61,362 nt of DNA from Loigolactobacillus bifermentans DSM 20003 (GTDB taxonomy: Bacteria > Bacillota > Bacilli > Lactobacillales > Lactobacillaceae), in the NCBI RefSeq assembly GCF_001434575.1, contig NZ_AZDA01000007.1:1-61362 (forward strand), given 5' to 3'. Numbering within the stretch: the first letter of the stretch is position 1; the number at the start of each line of letters is the position of its first letter. Positions 35,332 to 42,098 of this stretch are shown here, piece by piece. Both the position numbers and the translations under genes were made by a program. A model generated the notes under the pieces. It made no database searches. It was not told where the DNA came from and saw only the letters and a program-made list of their open reading frames with translations.

Positions 35332-35344
35332 TGACACGATGTCA
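35332..35344. promoter_or_regulatory. HrtR-like operator 2
   Basis: TGACACGATGTCA, half-sites TGACA/TGTCA, downstream of the hrtBA promoter. Confidence 0.65.
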
Positions 35345-35362
35345 TTTGTCTGGTTAAAAATG

Positions 35363-35390
35363 AGTATAGCATAAAGTGACACTGTGTCAA
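35363..35390 (-). promoter_or_regulatory. hrtBA promoter
   Basis: Minus strand TTGACA (35390-35385), 16-bp spacer, TATACT (35368-35363). The spacer and -35 are covered by operator 1. Confidence 0.75.
35377..35389. promoter_or_regulatory. HrtR-like operator 1
   Basis: TGACACTGTGTCA, a perfect 6-bp inverted repeat around one base. From memory, it matches the palindrome bound by lactococcal HrtR (core TGACACnGTGTCA). It overlaps the -35 element, as for a repressor. Confidence 0.75.
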
Positions 35391-35398
35391 CTGGGAAT

Positions 35399-35439
35399 TA
35401 AAAAAAACGGCAGTTATCTGTCGTTTCAGATAACCGCCG
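35399..35439 (-). terminator. terminator of PNPOx-like gene
   Basis: CGGCGGTTATCTG/CAGATAACTGCCG arms followed by T8 on the minus strand. Confidence 0.85.
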
Positions 35440-35457
35440 CTGAATTTGCAAATTTAA

Positions 35458-35877
35458 TTAAATTTTTTGTGAAATATCTGTTACAGAGATTTCAAGCACC
35501 CGGGTTACCCAGGGGAAATCAGCCTTCATTTGATCGAATACAGGCCCGTTATCGATGAATTTACCCGTGCCAGTCACATGGAAGCCGGCGCCGGGGCCAA
35601 CTGTGCCTTCGACTTCTTTGCTGCCCATGGTGAGCTTCAAATGATTGTCTTGTGCAACGACTTCTTCAACACTGTGCATACCAGCTGCTGGAATATAAAT
35701 TTTGTCATTGGCTTTATCCAAGCGTAAGTAGGACATCCAAGTGTTGGTTACAGCAGTTGGAACAGGCGCTAATGTAATGATTGCAACGGCACCTTCATGT
35801 TGTAAAACGTCTAAAAATTTCTCGTTATCAATTGCCAAGTGGGCCACCTCAATTTTCATTTTATATTCTAAATTCAT
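35458..35877 (-). CDS. pyridoxamine 5'-phosphate oxidase-like flavin-binding protein
   Basis: The 139-aa protein has the split-barrel fold pattern of PNPOx-like/general stress proteins: an N-terminal helix, FLDVLQHEGAVAIITLAP, NTWMSYLRL, KIYIPAAGM and KLTMGSKEVEG strands. Likely binds FMN or F420-like flavin; substrate unknown. Monocistronic. Confidence 0.7.
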   Translation of the reverse strand: MNLEYKMKIEVAHLAIDNEKFLDVLQHEGAVAIITLAPVPTAVTNTWMSYLRLDKANDKIYIPAAGMHSVEEVVAQDNHLKLTMGSKEVEGTVGPGAGFHVTGTGKFIDNGPVFDQMKADFPWVTRVLEISVTDISQKI

Positions 35878-35882
35878 ATTGA

Positions 35883-35910
35883 ATTATACCTCAAACGTGT
35901 GTTCGTTCAA
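35883..35910 (-). promoter_or_regulatory. promoter placing transcription start at the start codon
   Basis: Minus strand TTGAAC (35910-35905), 16-bp spacer, TATAAT (35888-35883). Only five nt separate the -10 from ATG 35877, suggesting a leaderless or near-leaderless mRNA. Confidence 0.6.
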
Positions 35911-36014
35911 AGCGAAATGACCTTTTATTTTTCAAAACATTTGATTGAAAATAAATTTAGCGAAAAAGTAACGGTGGGCTTGTTGCAAGCAGACGCTTAT
36001 AGTTCATTTTGTGA

Positions 36015-36043
36015 TTGACAAATGTAAACACTTGCGCAATAAT
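36015..36043 (+). promoter_or_regulatory. promoter of first Met T-box
   Basis: TTGACA (36015-36020), 17-bp spacer, AATAAT (36038-36043). Confidence 0.7.
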
Positions 36044-36059
36044 CAAACTAATTTAATAA

Positions 36060-36328
36060 TCTGAGTAAAAAATGAAAAGATGAGTAAGCTAATTTAGCGG
36101 CATAGCGAGTTACGGTTGGTGCAAGGTAACACGACTAAATAGTTGAAGATGGTCTTTTGATAATCGTTGCATCAGTGAGCGGGGAACCGTTAGCGGATGC
36201 CGGGGGTGCCCGTTAACGCTGTCGTATCAACAAAGATACGATGTAAGTTGTAATTTGTAAAAATTATGAGAAAACAGGTGGTACCGCGAAATAGCTTTCG
36301 TCCTGATTAGGATGCAAGCTATTTTTTT
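36060..36328 (+). promoter_or_regulatory. Met T-box leader A
   Basis: T-box AGGTGGTACCGCGAA at 36276-36290 and terminator AAATAGCTT/AAGCTATTT plus T-run to 36328. Stem I shows GATGAGTA at its 5' side, upper helix CTAATTTAG/CTAAATAG and the loop TTGAAG-ATG-G before TCTTT, placing specifier ATG (Met) at 36149-36151. No gene lies between this element and the next T-box. Confidence 0.9.
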
Positions 36329-36342
36329 ATTTAAAAAAAGTG

Positions 36343-36371
36343 TTGACTTTCGATCGCAATGGCACTAAGAT
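36343..36371 (+). promoter_or_regulatory. second promoter between the tandem T-boxes
   Basis: TTGACT (36343-36348), 17-bp spacer, TAAGAT (36366-36371), starting 15 bp after the T-run of T-box A. Confidence 0.7.
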
Positions 36372-36394
36372 ACTAATCAATCAAAACAATTAAA

Positions 36395-36680
36395 AGCAAA
36401 TGAAAAGATGAGTAACCGAATTTATTATTCCCAGAGAGTTATCGCAAGGTGCAAGATAACAATAATCAGTCGGTGAAAATGGTCTTGGATGCAATCTAGG
36501 CTTAAGCCAGTCGAATACCTAGCGGGTACGCCCGATAACGCGTTAGGGTATGCACAGTGCGCGCACTGTAAGTACCTGAAGAGGAATGGTTCGTGAGAAT
36601 TGTTTAAATCAAGGTGGTAACGCGGAAAAGCACTTTCGCCCTTGTCTAGTGATAGATGGGGTCGAAAGTGCTTTTTTTGA
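36395..36680 (+). promoter_or_regulatory. Met T-box leader B
   Basis: T-box AAGGTGGTAACGCGGAA at 36611-36627 and terminator AAAGCACTTTCG/CGAAAGTGCTTT plus T7. The 5' side carries GATGAGTA, the upper helix closes with CCGA/TCGG, and the loop reads TGAAA-ATG-G before TCTT, placing specifier ATG (Met) at 36479-36481. Confidence 0.9.
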
Positions 36681-36703
36681 TTCAAAAAGGAAGAGTGATT
36701 AAA

Positions 36704-37714
36704 ATGGCATATTCACGTAAGGAAGTTTTAAAAGCATTTCATAACGAAGATGAAATAACAATTCCAGTAGCATTTTGGCGCCATTTTGCAGCAAGTGAAT
36801 TTATTGACGGTTTACAGCATCCTGAGGTGTTTGACCTTAATTTAAATGGTCATCAAAAATTTATTGAAGCCACTGAACCTGATTTTGTCAAAACGATGTC
36901 AGATGGCTACTTTGCTTATCCGTTTTTAAATGTTGATGATCCGAAACAATTATCAGACTTGGCACAACTTGATAATTTGCCAATTGATCATCCTTGGTTA
37001 ACAGGCCAAAAAGCATTAGCAGCTGGTCAAAAAAAATTAGCAGGTGATCGTCCAACATTTTATACAGTTTTTTCACCGCTTATTATTTTGAAATGGGCCT
37101 TAATCAACCATGATACAGAACCATTATTACGCTCTGATCGGCGCCTAGCTGACTTGTATCAAGCAAATCCTAAATTGATCAAAACAGTGCTTTTTAAAAT
37201 TGCTGATGATTTAAAACAATTGATTCCAATTCTGCTGGAAAGTGGTATTGATGGTATTTACTACAGCACCCAATCTATTCAGGATAGTCGTGTTGATAAT
37301 CGTGACTTTTTCGATGAAGTGATGGCACCAGTTGATATTGATATTCAAAATGAAATTAATCGTTATTTCAATTTGAATATTTTGCATATTTGTGGTTTTG
37401 CTGGTGCAACTAATCATTTGGATTGGTTTACAGATTATCCACTTCAAGTGATCAATTGGGCAACAGATGTAGATGGTTACAGTTTGGCTGAAGGTAAAGC
37501 GTTGTTTGGTGGCCGTCCGGTTTTAGGTGGTTTTAATAATGCAACCGATGGTGTTTTATATTCTGGTACAAAAGCTGAGATTCAGGCAGAAGCAAAACGA
37601 ATCGTCACTGAAGCAGGTCGTAAGGGCGTTATTATTGGTGCTGATTGCACAATTCCGCGCGATACACCAATTGAACATGTACGTTGGGCGATTGAGGCGA
37701 TTCATCAATTATAA
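36704..37714 (+). CDS. URO-D/MetE-superfamily methyltransferase-like protein
   Basis: The 336-aa protein belongs to the uroporphyrinogen decarboxylase-like (PF01208) group that includes the methylcobamide:thiol methyltransferases MtaA, MtbA and CmuA. The H-x-C zinc motif is at His228/Cys230 (LHICGF) and a distal Cys315 in ADCTIPRDTP completes the expected metal site. The uroporphyrinogen-binding N-terminal arginines of HemE are not evident, so heme synthesis is unlikely. ATG 36704 follows AAGGAAG. As first gene behind two Met T-boxes, I infer methyl transfer from an imported compound to a thiol such as homocysteine. No corrinoid protein is encoded nearby. Confidence 0.78.
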   Translation: MAYSRKEVLKAFHNEDEITIPVAFWRHFAASEFIDGLQHPEVFDLNLNGHQKFIEATEPDFVKTMSDGYFAYPFLNVDDPKQLSDLAQLDNLPIDHPWLTGQKALAAGQKKLAGDRPTFYTVFSPLIILKWALINHDTEPLLRSDRRLADLYQANPKLIKTVLFKIADDLKQLIPILLESGIDGIYYSTQSIQDSRVDNRDFFDEVMAPVDIDIQNEINRYFNLNILHICGFAGATNHLDWFTDYPLQVINWATDVDGYSLAEGKALFGGRPVLGGFNNATDGVLYSGTKAEIQAEAKRIVTEAGRKGVIIGADCTIPRDTPIEHVRWAIEAIHQL

Positions 37715-37730
37715 GAAAGGTGGGTTCCGA

Positions 37731-38474
37731 ATGTTACTAGAGCTTAAGCAGTTAAAAAAACAATTTAAAGAGAATCATGTGTTAAAAGGAATCGACCTTT
37801 CAGTTAATAAAGGAGAAGTAATTGTTATTATTGGGCCTTCAGGCTCAGGAAAAACAACTTTATTACGAAATATTAACTTTCTTGAAACTGCAGACTCCGG
37901 TACGATGGCATTTCGTGATCAACAAATTGATTTATCAAGACCAACGAAGGAACAAATTTTATGGGTTCGGCGTCATACGGCAATGGTTTTCCAAAATTAT
38001 AATCTTTTTAAAAATAAAACAGCTTTAGAAAATATTTCAGAGGGTTTGGTTTTTGGACAAGGTAAAAGTAAATTGGAGGCTGATGAACTTGCAGAAAAGG
38101 CGCTTGATCAGGTTGGACTATTAGATAAAAAAGGATTTTATCCATCGCAGTTATCTGGTGGACAACAACAGCGAATAGGGATTGCGCGTGCCACTGTTTT
38201 AAATCCAGATATTGTTTTATTTGATGAACCGACCTCTGCTTTGGATCCTGAGTTAGTAGGAACCGTTTTACACGATATGAAGCAGCTAGCTGATCAAGGT
38301 CAGACTATGATTGTGGTCACACATCAAATGTCTTTTGCGCGTAACGTTGCCAGTCGAGTTGCATTTTTTGCAGATGGCGAGATTCTTGAAACCGGCCGAC
38401 CAGATGAAATTTTTGATCATCCACAACACGAACGTACGCAACAATTCTTATCTGCAATTGCAGAAGACTATTAA
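37731..38474 (+). CDS. polar amino acid-type ABC transporter ATPase
   Basis: The 247-aa ATPase of the HisP/GlnQ family has Walker A GPSGSGKTT, signature LSGGQQQRIGIARA and Walker B IVLFDEPTSALDPE. ATG 37731 is behind GAAAGGTGGG; the frame is open upstream but overlaps the preceding gene. AT-rich like the rest of this operon. Confidence 0.88.
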   Translation: MLLELKQLKKQFKENHVLKGIDLSVNKGEVIVIIGPSGSGKTTLLRNINFLETADSGTMAFRDQQIDLSRPTKEQILWVRRHTAMVFQNYNLFKNKTALENISEGLVFGQGKSKLEADELAEKALDQVGLLDKKGFYPSQLSGGQQQRIGIARATVLNPDIVLFDEPTSALDPELVGTVLHDMKQLADQGQTMIVVTHQMSFARNVASRVAFFADGEILETGRPDEIFDHPQHERTQQFLSAIAEDY

Positions 38475-38491
38475 TTGAGGAGGGGGATTTT

Positions 38492-39163
38492 ATGAAACTT
38501 AGTAAAGTCATTACCTCACTATTACAAGGTTTACCAACAACTTTGATTTTACTGGTACTATCATTTATTTTTGCTAGTTTAATTGGTTTAGGACTTGCTT
38601 GGCTTTATTTAAGAAAGAATATTCTTGCAAGTGGTGTTGCGAAAGGCTATTTAGGATTAGTACGTGGTACACCACCATTATTGATGTTATTACTGGCTTA
38701 CTATGGCTTGCCAAAATTATTTCAATTAGTAGGAATTAATATTAATGATTGGGCAAAGCTGATTTTTGGGATTGCCGGTTTATCAATTGGTTGGAGTGCA
38801 TATCTTGCTGAAGCATTTCGTTCCGCCTATTTATCAGTTGATAGAGGCCAATATGAAGCAGCTTTAGCTGTTGGTATGGATGACAAACGCGCTTTTCAAC
38901 GTATTTTAATGCCACAAACATTTTTGATTGCTTTACCTAATATTGAGAACTTGTTGATTGGTTTAGTAAAAGCAACATCGTTGGTTTATGTTATTGGGAT
39001 TGTTGATATGTACAGCGCTGCAACAGATTTATCAAATCAAAATCAAGGGGTTTATCAACTTGAAATATTTGTCATTTTAGCTTTGATTTATTGGATTGTC
39101 GTCCTGATCATTGAGTGGGGTTTTCGGCATTTTCGGAAACACTATCAGTACGTGACTGTTTAA
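38492..39163 (+). CDS. polar amino acid-type ABC transporter permease 1
   Basis: The 223-aa permease of the HisMQ/GlnP family has about five helices and EAFRSAYLSVDRGQYEAALAVG, the conserved EAA-like cytoplasmic loop, with LVRGTPPLLMLLLAYYG. GAGGAGGGG ribosome binding site. Confidence 0.87.
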   Translation: MKLSKVITSLLQGLPTTLILLVLSFIFASLIGLGLAWLYLRKNILASGVAKGYLGLVRGTPPLLMLLLAYYGLPKLFQLVGININDWAKLIFGIAGLSIGWSAYLAEAFRSAYLSVDRGQYEAALAVGMDDKRAFQRILMPQTFLIALPNIENLLIGLVKATSLVYVIGIVDMYSAATDLSNQNQGVYQLEIFVILALIYWIVVLIIEWGFRHFRKHYQYVTV

Positions 39164-39175
39164 GGAGGTGCCTAT

Positions 39176-39886
39176 ATGTTTGATCGTAAATTTGCAATTA
39201 GTTCATTTCCACAAATTTTAGCTGTGGCACCAACGACAATTTATTTGGCACTTGTGGCAACTTTAATTGGATTTATTGCAGCAGTATTAGCAGTTATTGT
39301 ACGTGAGCGCAAAATAAAAATTTTAGATCCCATTGTGGCAACACTTGTTTCGTTTATTCGTGGCACACCAATTATTGTGCAAATGTATGTTGTCTACTAT
39401 GGTTTACCGCAATTATTATACGCACTGAAAGAGTTGGGATTTAATACAAATCCAAATGGTTTGCCTGCAATTGTAATTGCAATTGCAGCCTATTCATTAA
39501 ATGCAGCAGCTAATATTTCTGAGAGTATTCGCTCGGCTTATCATTCTGTTGATCCGCGTCAGTACGAGGCAGCTATTTCTGTTGGGATGAGACCTAGCCG
39601 AGCTCTTACACGAATTGTTGTACCACAACTTGTGGCAAACTTTATTCCTAATTTTTCAAATCTGTTTTTAGATTTAATTAAAGATACAGCACTTGTTTAT
39701 AACATTGGTATCGTTGAAATCATGGCGAAAGCCAATATTATTTCATCAATTGGATTTAAGTATATTGAAACATATTTAGATGCGTTGGTTATTTACATCA
39801 TCATCTGTTGGATTTTTGCTAAGTTATTTCAAATTGGCGAAATTATCGTTCGGCACCGCGTTTTTCATACACAAGAAATTATTTAA
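39176..39886 (+). CDS. polar amino acid-type ABC transporter permease 2
   Basis: The 236-aa permease of the same family has FIRGTPIIVQMYVVYYGLP and ESIRSAYHSVDPRQYEAAISVG. Twelve bases separate it from permease 1, and AAGGAGG precedes the start. Together they form the heterodimeric channel. Confidence 0.87.
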   Translation: MFDRKFAISSFPQILAVAPTTIYLALVATLIGFIAAVLAVIVRERKIKILDPIVATLVSFIRGTPIIVQMYVVYYGLPQLLYALKELGFNTNPNGLPAIVIAIAAYSLNAAANISESIRSAYHSVDPRQYEAAISVGMRPSRALTRIVVPQLVANFIPNFSNLFLDLIKDTALVYNIGIVEIMAKANIISSIGFKYIETYLDALVIYIIICWIFAKLFQIGEIIVRHRVFHTQEII

Positions 39887-39902
39887 AAGGGGATTGTCTA
39901 TT

Positions 39903-40757
39903 ATGAAGTTAAAAAATGTTTTAAAAGGTTTAACACTTGTTTCAGCACTTGGGGGTGCATTTTTAGTAACTGCCGGTCAGCAGACAACAGTACATGCTGC
40001 AACAACAATTAATGTTGCAGCACCTAATAATAATCGGCCATACACTTATCCGAAGGGTTCCGGTATTGGGGGCTATTATGGTGCATTGCTAAAGCGAATT
40101 GATAAAGACTTGCCACAATATAAGTTTAAAGAAACAACAACTTCTCAAAATTCTGTCTTTGTTGGGTTACAATCTGGTAAATATGATTTAGCTGCTTCAA
40201 ATTGGTGGTATTCTAAAGATCGTTTTAAGACTTACTATCACACAACTTCCAATGGGTTAGATGATTTACGCTTAATTAACAAAAAGGGTGGCAAACAAGC
40301 GAACTCTTTAGCTGATATTGCAAAAAAGAATTTGAAGTTGGTACCAATTTCAACAGATGATGCACGTTATAACGTTATCGAAACTTATAATAAAGAAAAT
40401 TCAAAGAATAAAATCGATTTACAAGGAATTGGCGATCAATCTGCAGGGGATGCTTTAAAGGAAGTTTCAACAGGTAAGTATGATGTTGCGATTTATCCTT
40501 ATGCAGCTTATAAACCAGTTGCGAATACTAAAGAAGGTAAAAAGTTATCACCATCTAAGTCGATAGGTTTGGAAAACAGTTACTTCTTATTGAACAAGAG
40601 TAGCCAAAATAAAAAGCTTGTAACAGCAATCAATAAAGATTTAAAGAAGCTAAAAGCAAATGGTTATTTGGAAAAAATCACCAAGCAGTACTTATATGAA
40701 GATACTTTTAAATTACCAAATGCCAACAAAACATTTAATGCTGATCCAACAAAATAA
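39903..40757 (+). CDS. polar amino acid-type ABC transporter substrate-binding protein
   Basis: The 284-aa SBP_bac_3-type protein has a Sec signal (MKLKNVLKG, hydrophobic core, cleavage near VHA-AT). The mature part shows SVFVGLQSGKYDLAASNWWYS, the 'Q-G-K-D' ligand-domain pattern of this family. There is no lipobox cysteine. Ligand not deducible; the operon context suggests methionine or a methylated/thiol-derived amino acid. Confidence 0.82.
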   Translation: MKLKNVLKGLTLVSALGGAFLVTAGQQTTVHAATTINVAAPNNNRPYTYPKGSGIGGYYGALLKRIDKDLPQYKFKETTTSQNSVFVGLQSGKYDLAASNWWYSKDRFKTYYHTTSNGLDDLRLINKKGGKQANSLADIAKKNLKLVPISTDDARYNVIETYNKENSKNKIDLQGIGDQSAGDALKEVSTGKYDVAIYPYAAYKPVANTKEGKKLSPSKSIGLENSYFLLNKSSQNKKLVTAINKDLKKLKANGYLEKITKQYLYEDTFKLPNANKTFNADPTK

Positions 40758-40780
40758 TGTGAGAAAGTAGCTGATGGGAA

Positions 40781-41308
40781 ATGATTGGTGACGGAAAAAT
40801 AGGTGATATTGAACAAATTAGGGCAACTAATCAACCTACATTAACTGATGATGTCACATTAGCCTTACGTGCGATTACAGAAAAACGTGCAACGACAATG
40901 ACGCATATGATTGATAAAGCAAAAGAAGACGATCAGTTTGCACGAGATGCAGTTTGGCAGTATGGATTGGATAATGGTGAAGATTTTAAAGGTATTATGA
41001 TTAATCCAGATGATATTCGGGAATTTGCTGATAAGTTTACGAATACATTAGAAGCCAATGTTTATGAAATGGAAACTGTTAATGTGACCGATGATGAATT
41101 TGAGGTACACTTTCATTATTGTCCCTATGTGGCACGTTGGTTACGTATGGGGAAAAATCCAGTTGAACTTAGTCATTTATGCGATACTTGCATGTTAGGC
41201 GATCAAGCAACTGCTTCAGTATTTAATAAGATTGATTTTCATTTAGGCGATACAATTGCGAAGGGAAACTCCTATTGTAAGCTACGCTATACAAGACATC
41301 AGGAGTAA
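40781..41308 (+). CDS. L-2-amino-thiazoline-4-carboxylic acid hydrolase-family protein
   Basis: The 175-aa protein matches the ATC_hydrolase family (PF14196): FHYCPYVARWLRMG, LSHLCDTCMLGDQA, and DFHLGDTIAKGNSYCKLR at the C-terminus with conserved Cys, Asp and His residues. The characterised Pseudomonas enzyme opens a thiazoline ring on the way to L-cysteine; most family members are uncharacterised. It is last in the Met T-box operon, so a role on a sulfur-containing compound is inferred. The start is uncertain, since its Shine-Dalgarno is poor. Confidence 0.78.
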   Translation: MIGDGKIGDIEQIRATNQPTLTDDVTLALRAITEKRATTMTHMIDKAKEDDQFARDAVWQYGLDNGEDFKGIMINPDDIREFADKFTNTLEANVYEMETVNVTDDEFEVHFHYCPYVARWLRMGKNPVELSHLCDTCMLGDQATASVFNKIDFHLGDTIAKGNSYCKLRYTRHQE

Positions 41309-41316
41309 ATAGCGTC

Positions 41317-41359
41317 AAAAGGATTCAGGAATTGATAATTGAATTTCTGGATCCTTTTT
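41317..41359 (+). terminator. terminator of Met T-box operon
   Basis: AAAAGGATTCAGGAATT/AATTTCTGGATCCTTTT stem plus T-run. Confidence 0.85.
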
Positions 41360-41502
41360 ATATTGGTAAAACCCAATTAAATGCGCTTTTCTTGTGGCTC
41401 CACCAACTTACCAATAATCTATTCAATCCAGCTATTATGAATGTGCTTTAAAAGAAGCACCTGCTTTGTGGTAAAATAAGATGATGTGCTACTTTAGTCG
41501 GA

Positions 41503-41530
41503 TTGACAGTTCACATTAAATTAGTAACAA
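41503..41530 (+). promoter_or_regulatory. promoter of small membrane protein gene
   Basis: TTGACA (41503-41508), 16-bp spacer, TAACAA (41525-41530). Confidence 0.5.
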
Positions 41531-41571
41531 TAGAAGGAAACACAGGATTTATATGAACGGAGGTTGTGAGC

Positions 41572-41796
41572 ATGGAATTTGGCACCATTTTGGTCAGCGT
41601 TGCATTATTAGCTGGACTGCTTTACTGGTTTAGTGATGTGATCGCGACAGGACTAATTGCGGGGCTCATATTTCTAGGCGAGGCCTTGTTAACCGTGATG
41701 GGGATCATTTTAACAGTGGGATTGCAGTTAGCGATTCGCATTAATCTGTTATTCGGCAAGGCCAAACATCTACTTCAGCATGCACGGGTTTATTAA
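41572..41796 (+). CDS. small membrane protein of unknown function
   Basis: The 74-aa protein is mostly two hydrophobic segments (about 4-25 and 28-55) followed by a short basic tail (GKAKHLLQHARVY). ATG 41572 with GGAGGT eight nt upstream is favoured over GTG 41566. Own promoter and terminator. No family recognised. Confidence 0.6.
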   Translation: MEFGTILVSVALLAGLLYWFSDVIATGLIAGLIFLGEALLTVMGIILTVGLQLAIRINLLFGKAKHLLQHARVY

Positions 41797-41828
41797 AAAA
41801 CAGTCAATTATTTGTGAAAACTCAGATT

Positions 41829-41868
41829 GAGATCAGGGCAAACCCTAATTTTGCGTTGATCTCTTTTT
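41829..41868 (+). terminator. terminator after small membrane protein gene
   Basis: GAGATCA/TGATCTC stem plus T5. Confidence 0.65.
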
Positions 41869-41918
41869 AGTTACCATGACGATGTTAAAAATAAAGTAAA
41901 CAAATCACGAAACATAAG

Positions 41919-41970
41919 CCGATTTAACGGGAATGCTAGCCAATTATTAATTCCTGTTAAATCGGTTTTT
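41919..41970 (+). terminator. long hairpin with T-run upstream of gltB
   Basis: CCGATTTAACGGGAAT/ATTCCTGTTAAATCGG 16-bp stem with one wobble pair, followed by T5. It may be a second terminator or an attenuator for transcripts entering gltB. Confidence 0.7.
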
Positions 41971-42018
41971 ATGTTACATTGATAAAACGCTTCCACAGTG
42001 TTTTATCCTAAAAGAGCC

Positions 42019-42047
42019 TTGCATTCTAATAAATAGATTATTAGAAT
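42019..42047 (+). promoter_or_regulatory. gltB promoter overlapped by a palindromic operator
   Basis: TTGCAT (42019-42024), 17-bp spacer, TAGAAT (42042-42047). ATTCTAATAA-N5-TTATTAGAAT occupies the spacer and the -10. A third half-site ATTCTAAT lies inside the hairpin at 42046-42083, just before the gltB ribosome binding site. This looks like a repressor site; the regulator is unknown. Confidence 0.6.
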
Positions 42048-42083
42048 GAGGAAAAGATTAAATTATTCTAATTTTATCCTCAT
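42046..42083 (+). promoter_or_regulatory. leader hairpin directly upstream of gltB RBS
   Basis: ATGAGGA / TCCTCAT arms extended inward by AAAGATTA/TAATTTTA pairing. It ends one base before the AAGGTGG site, so it may affect translation or mRNA stability. Confidence 0.5.
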
Positions 42084-42098
42084 AAGGTGGGAATGTGC

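Noticed and set aside
36656-36703. N-terminal extension of the URO-D-like protein
   Set aside because: The extra codons lie within the T-box terminator and ATG 36704 has its own AAGGAAG site.
36704-37714. HemE (heme biosynthesis uroporphyrinogen decarboxylase)
   Set aside because: It has the methyltransferase-type H-x-C...C zinc motif, no other heme genes nearby, and methionine-type regulation.
41572-41796. Holin or type I toxin
   Set aside because: Small and hydrophobic, but no phage genes, antisense RNA or antitoxin were found around it.
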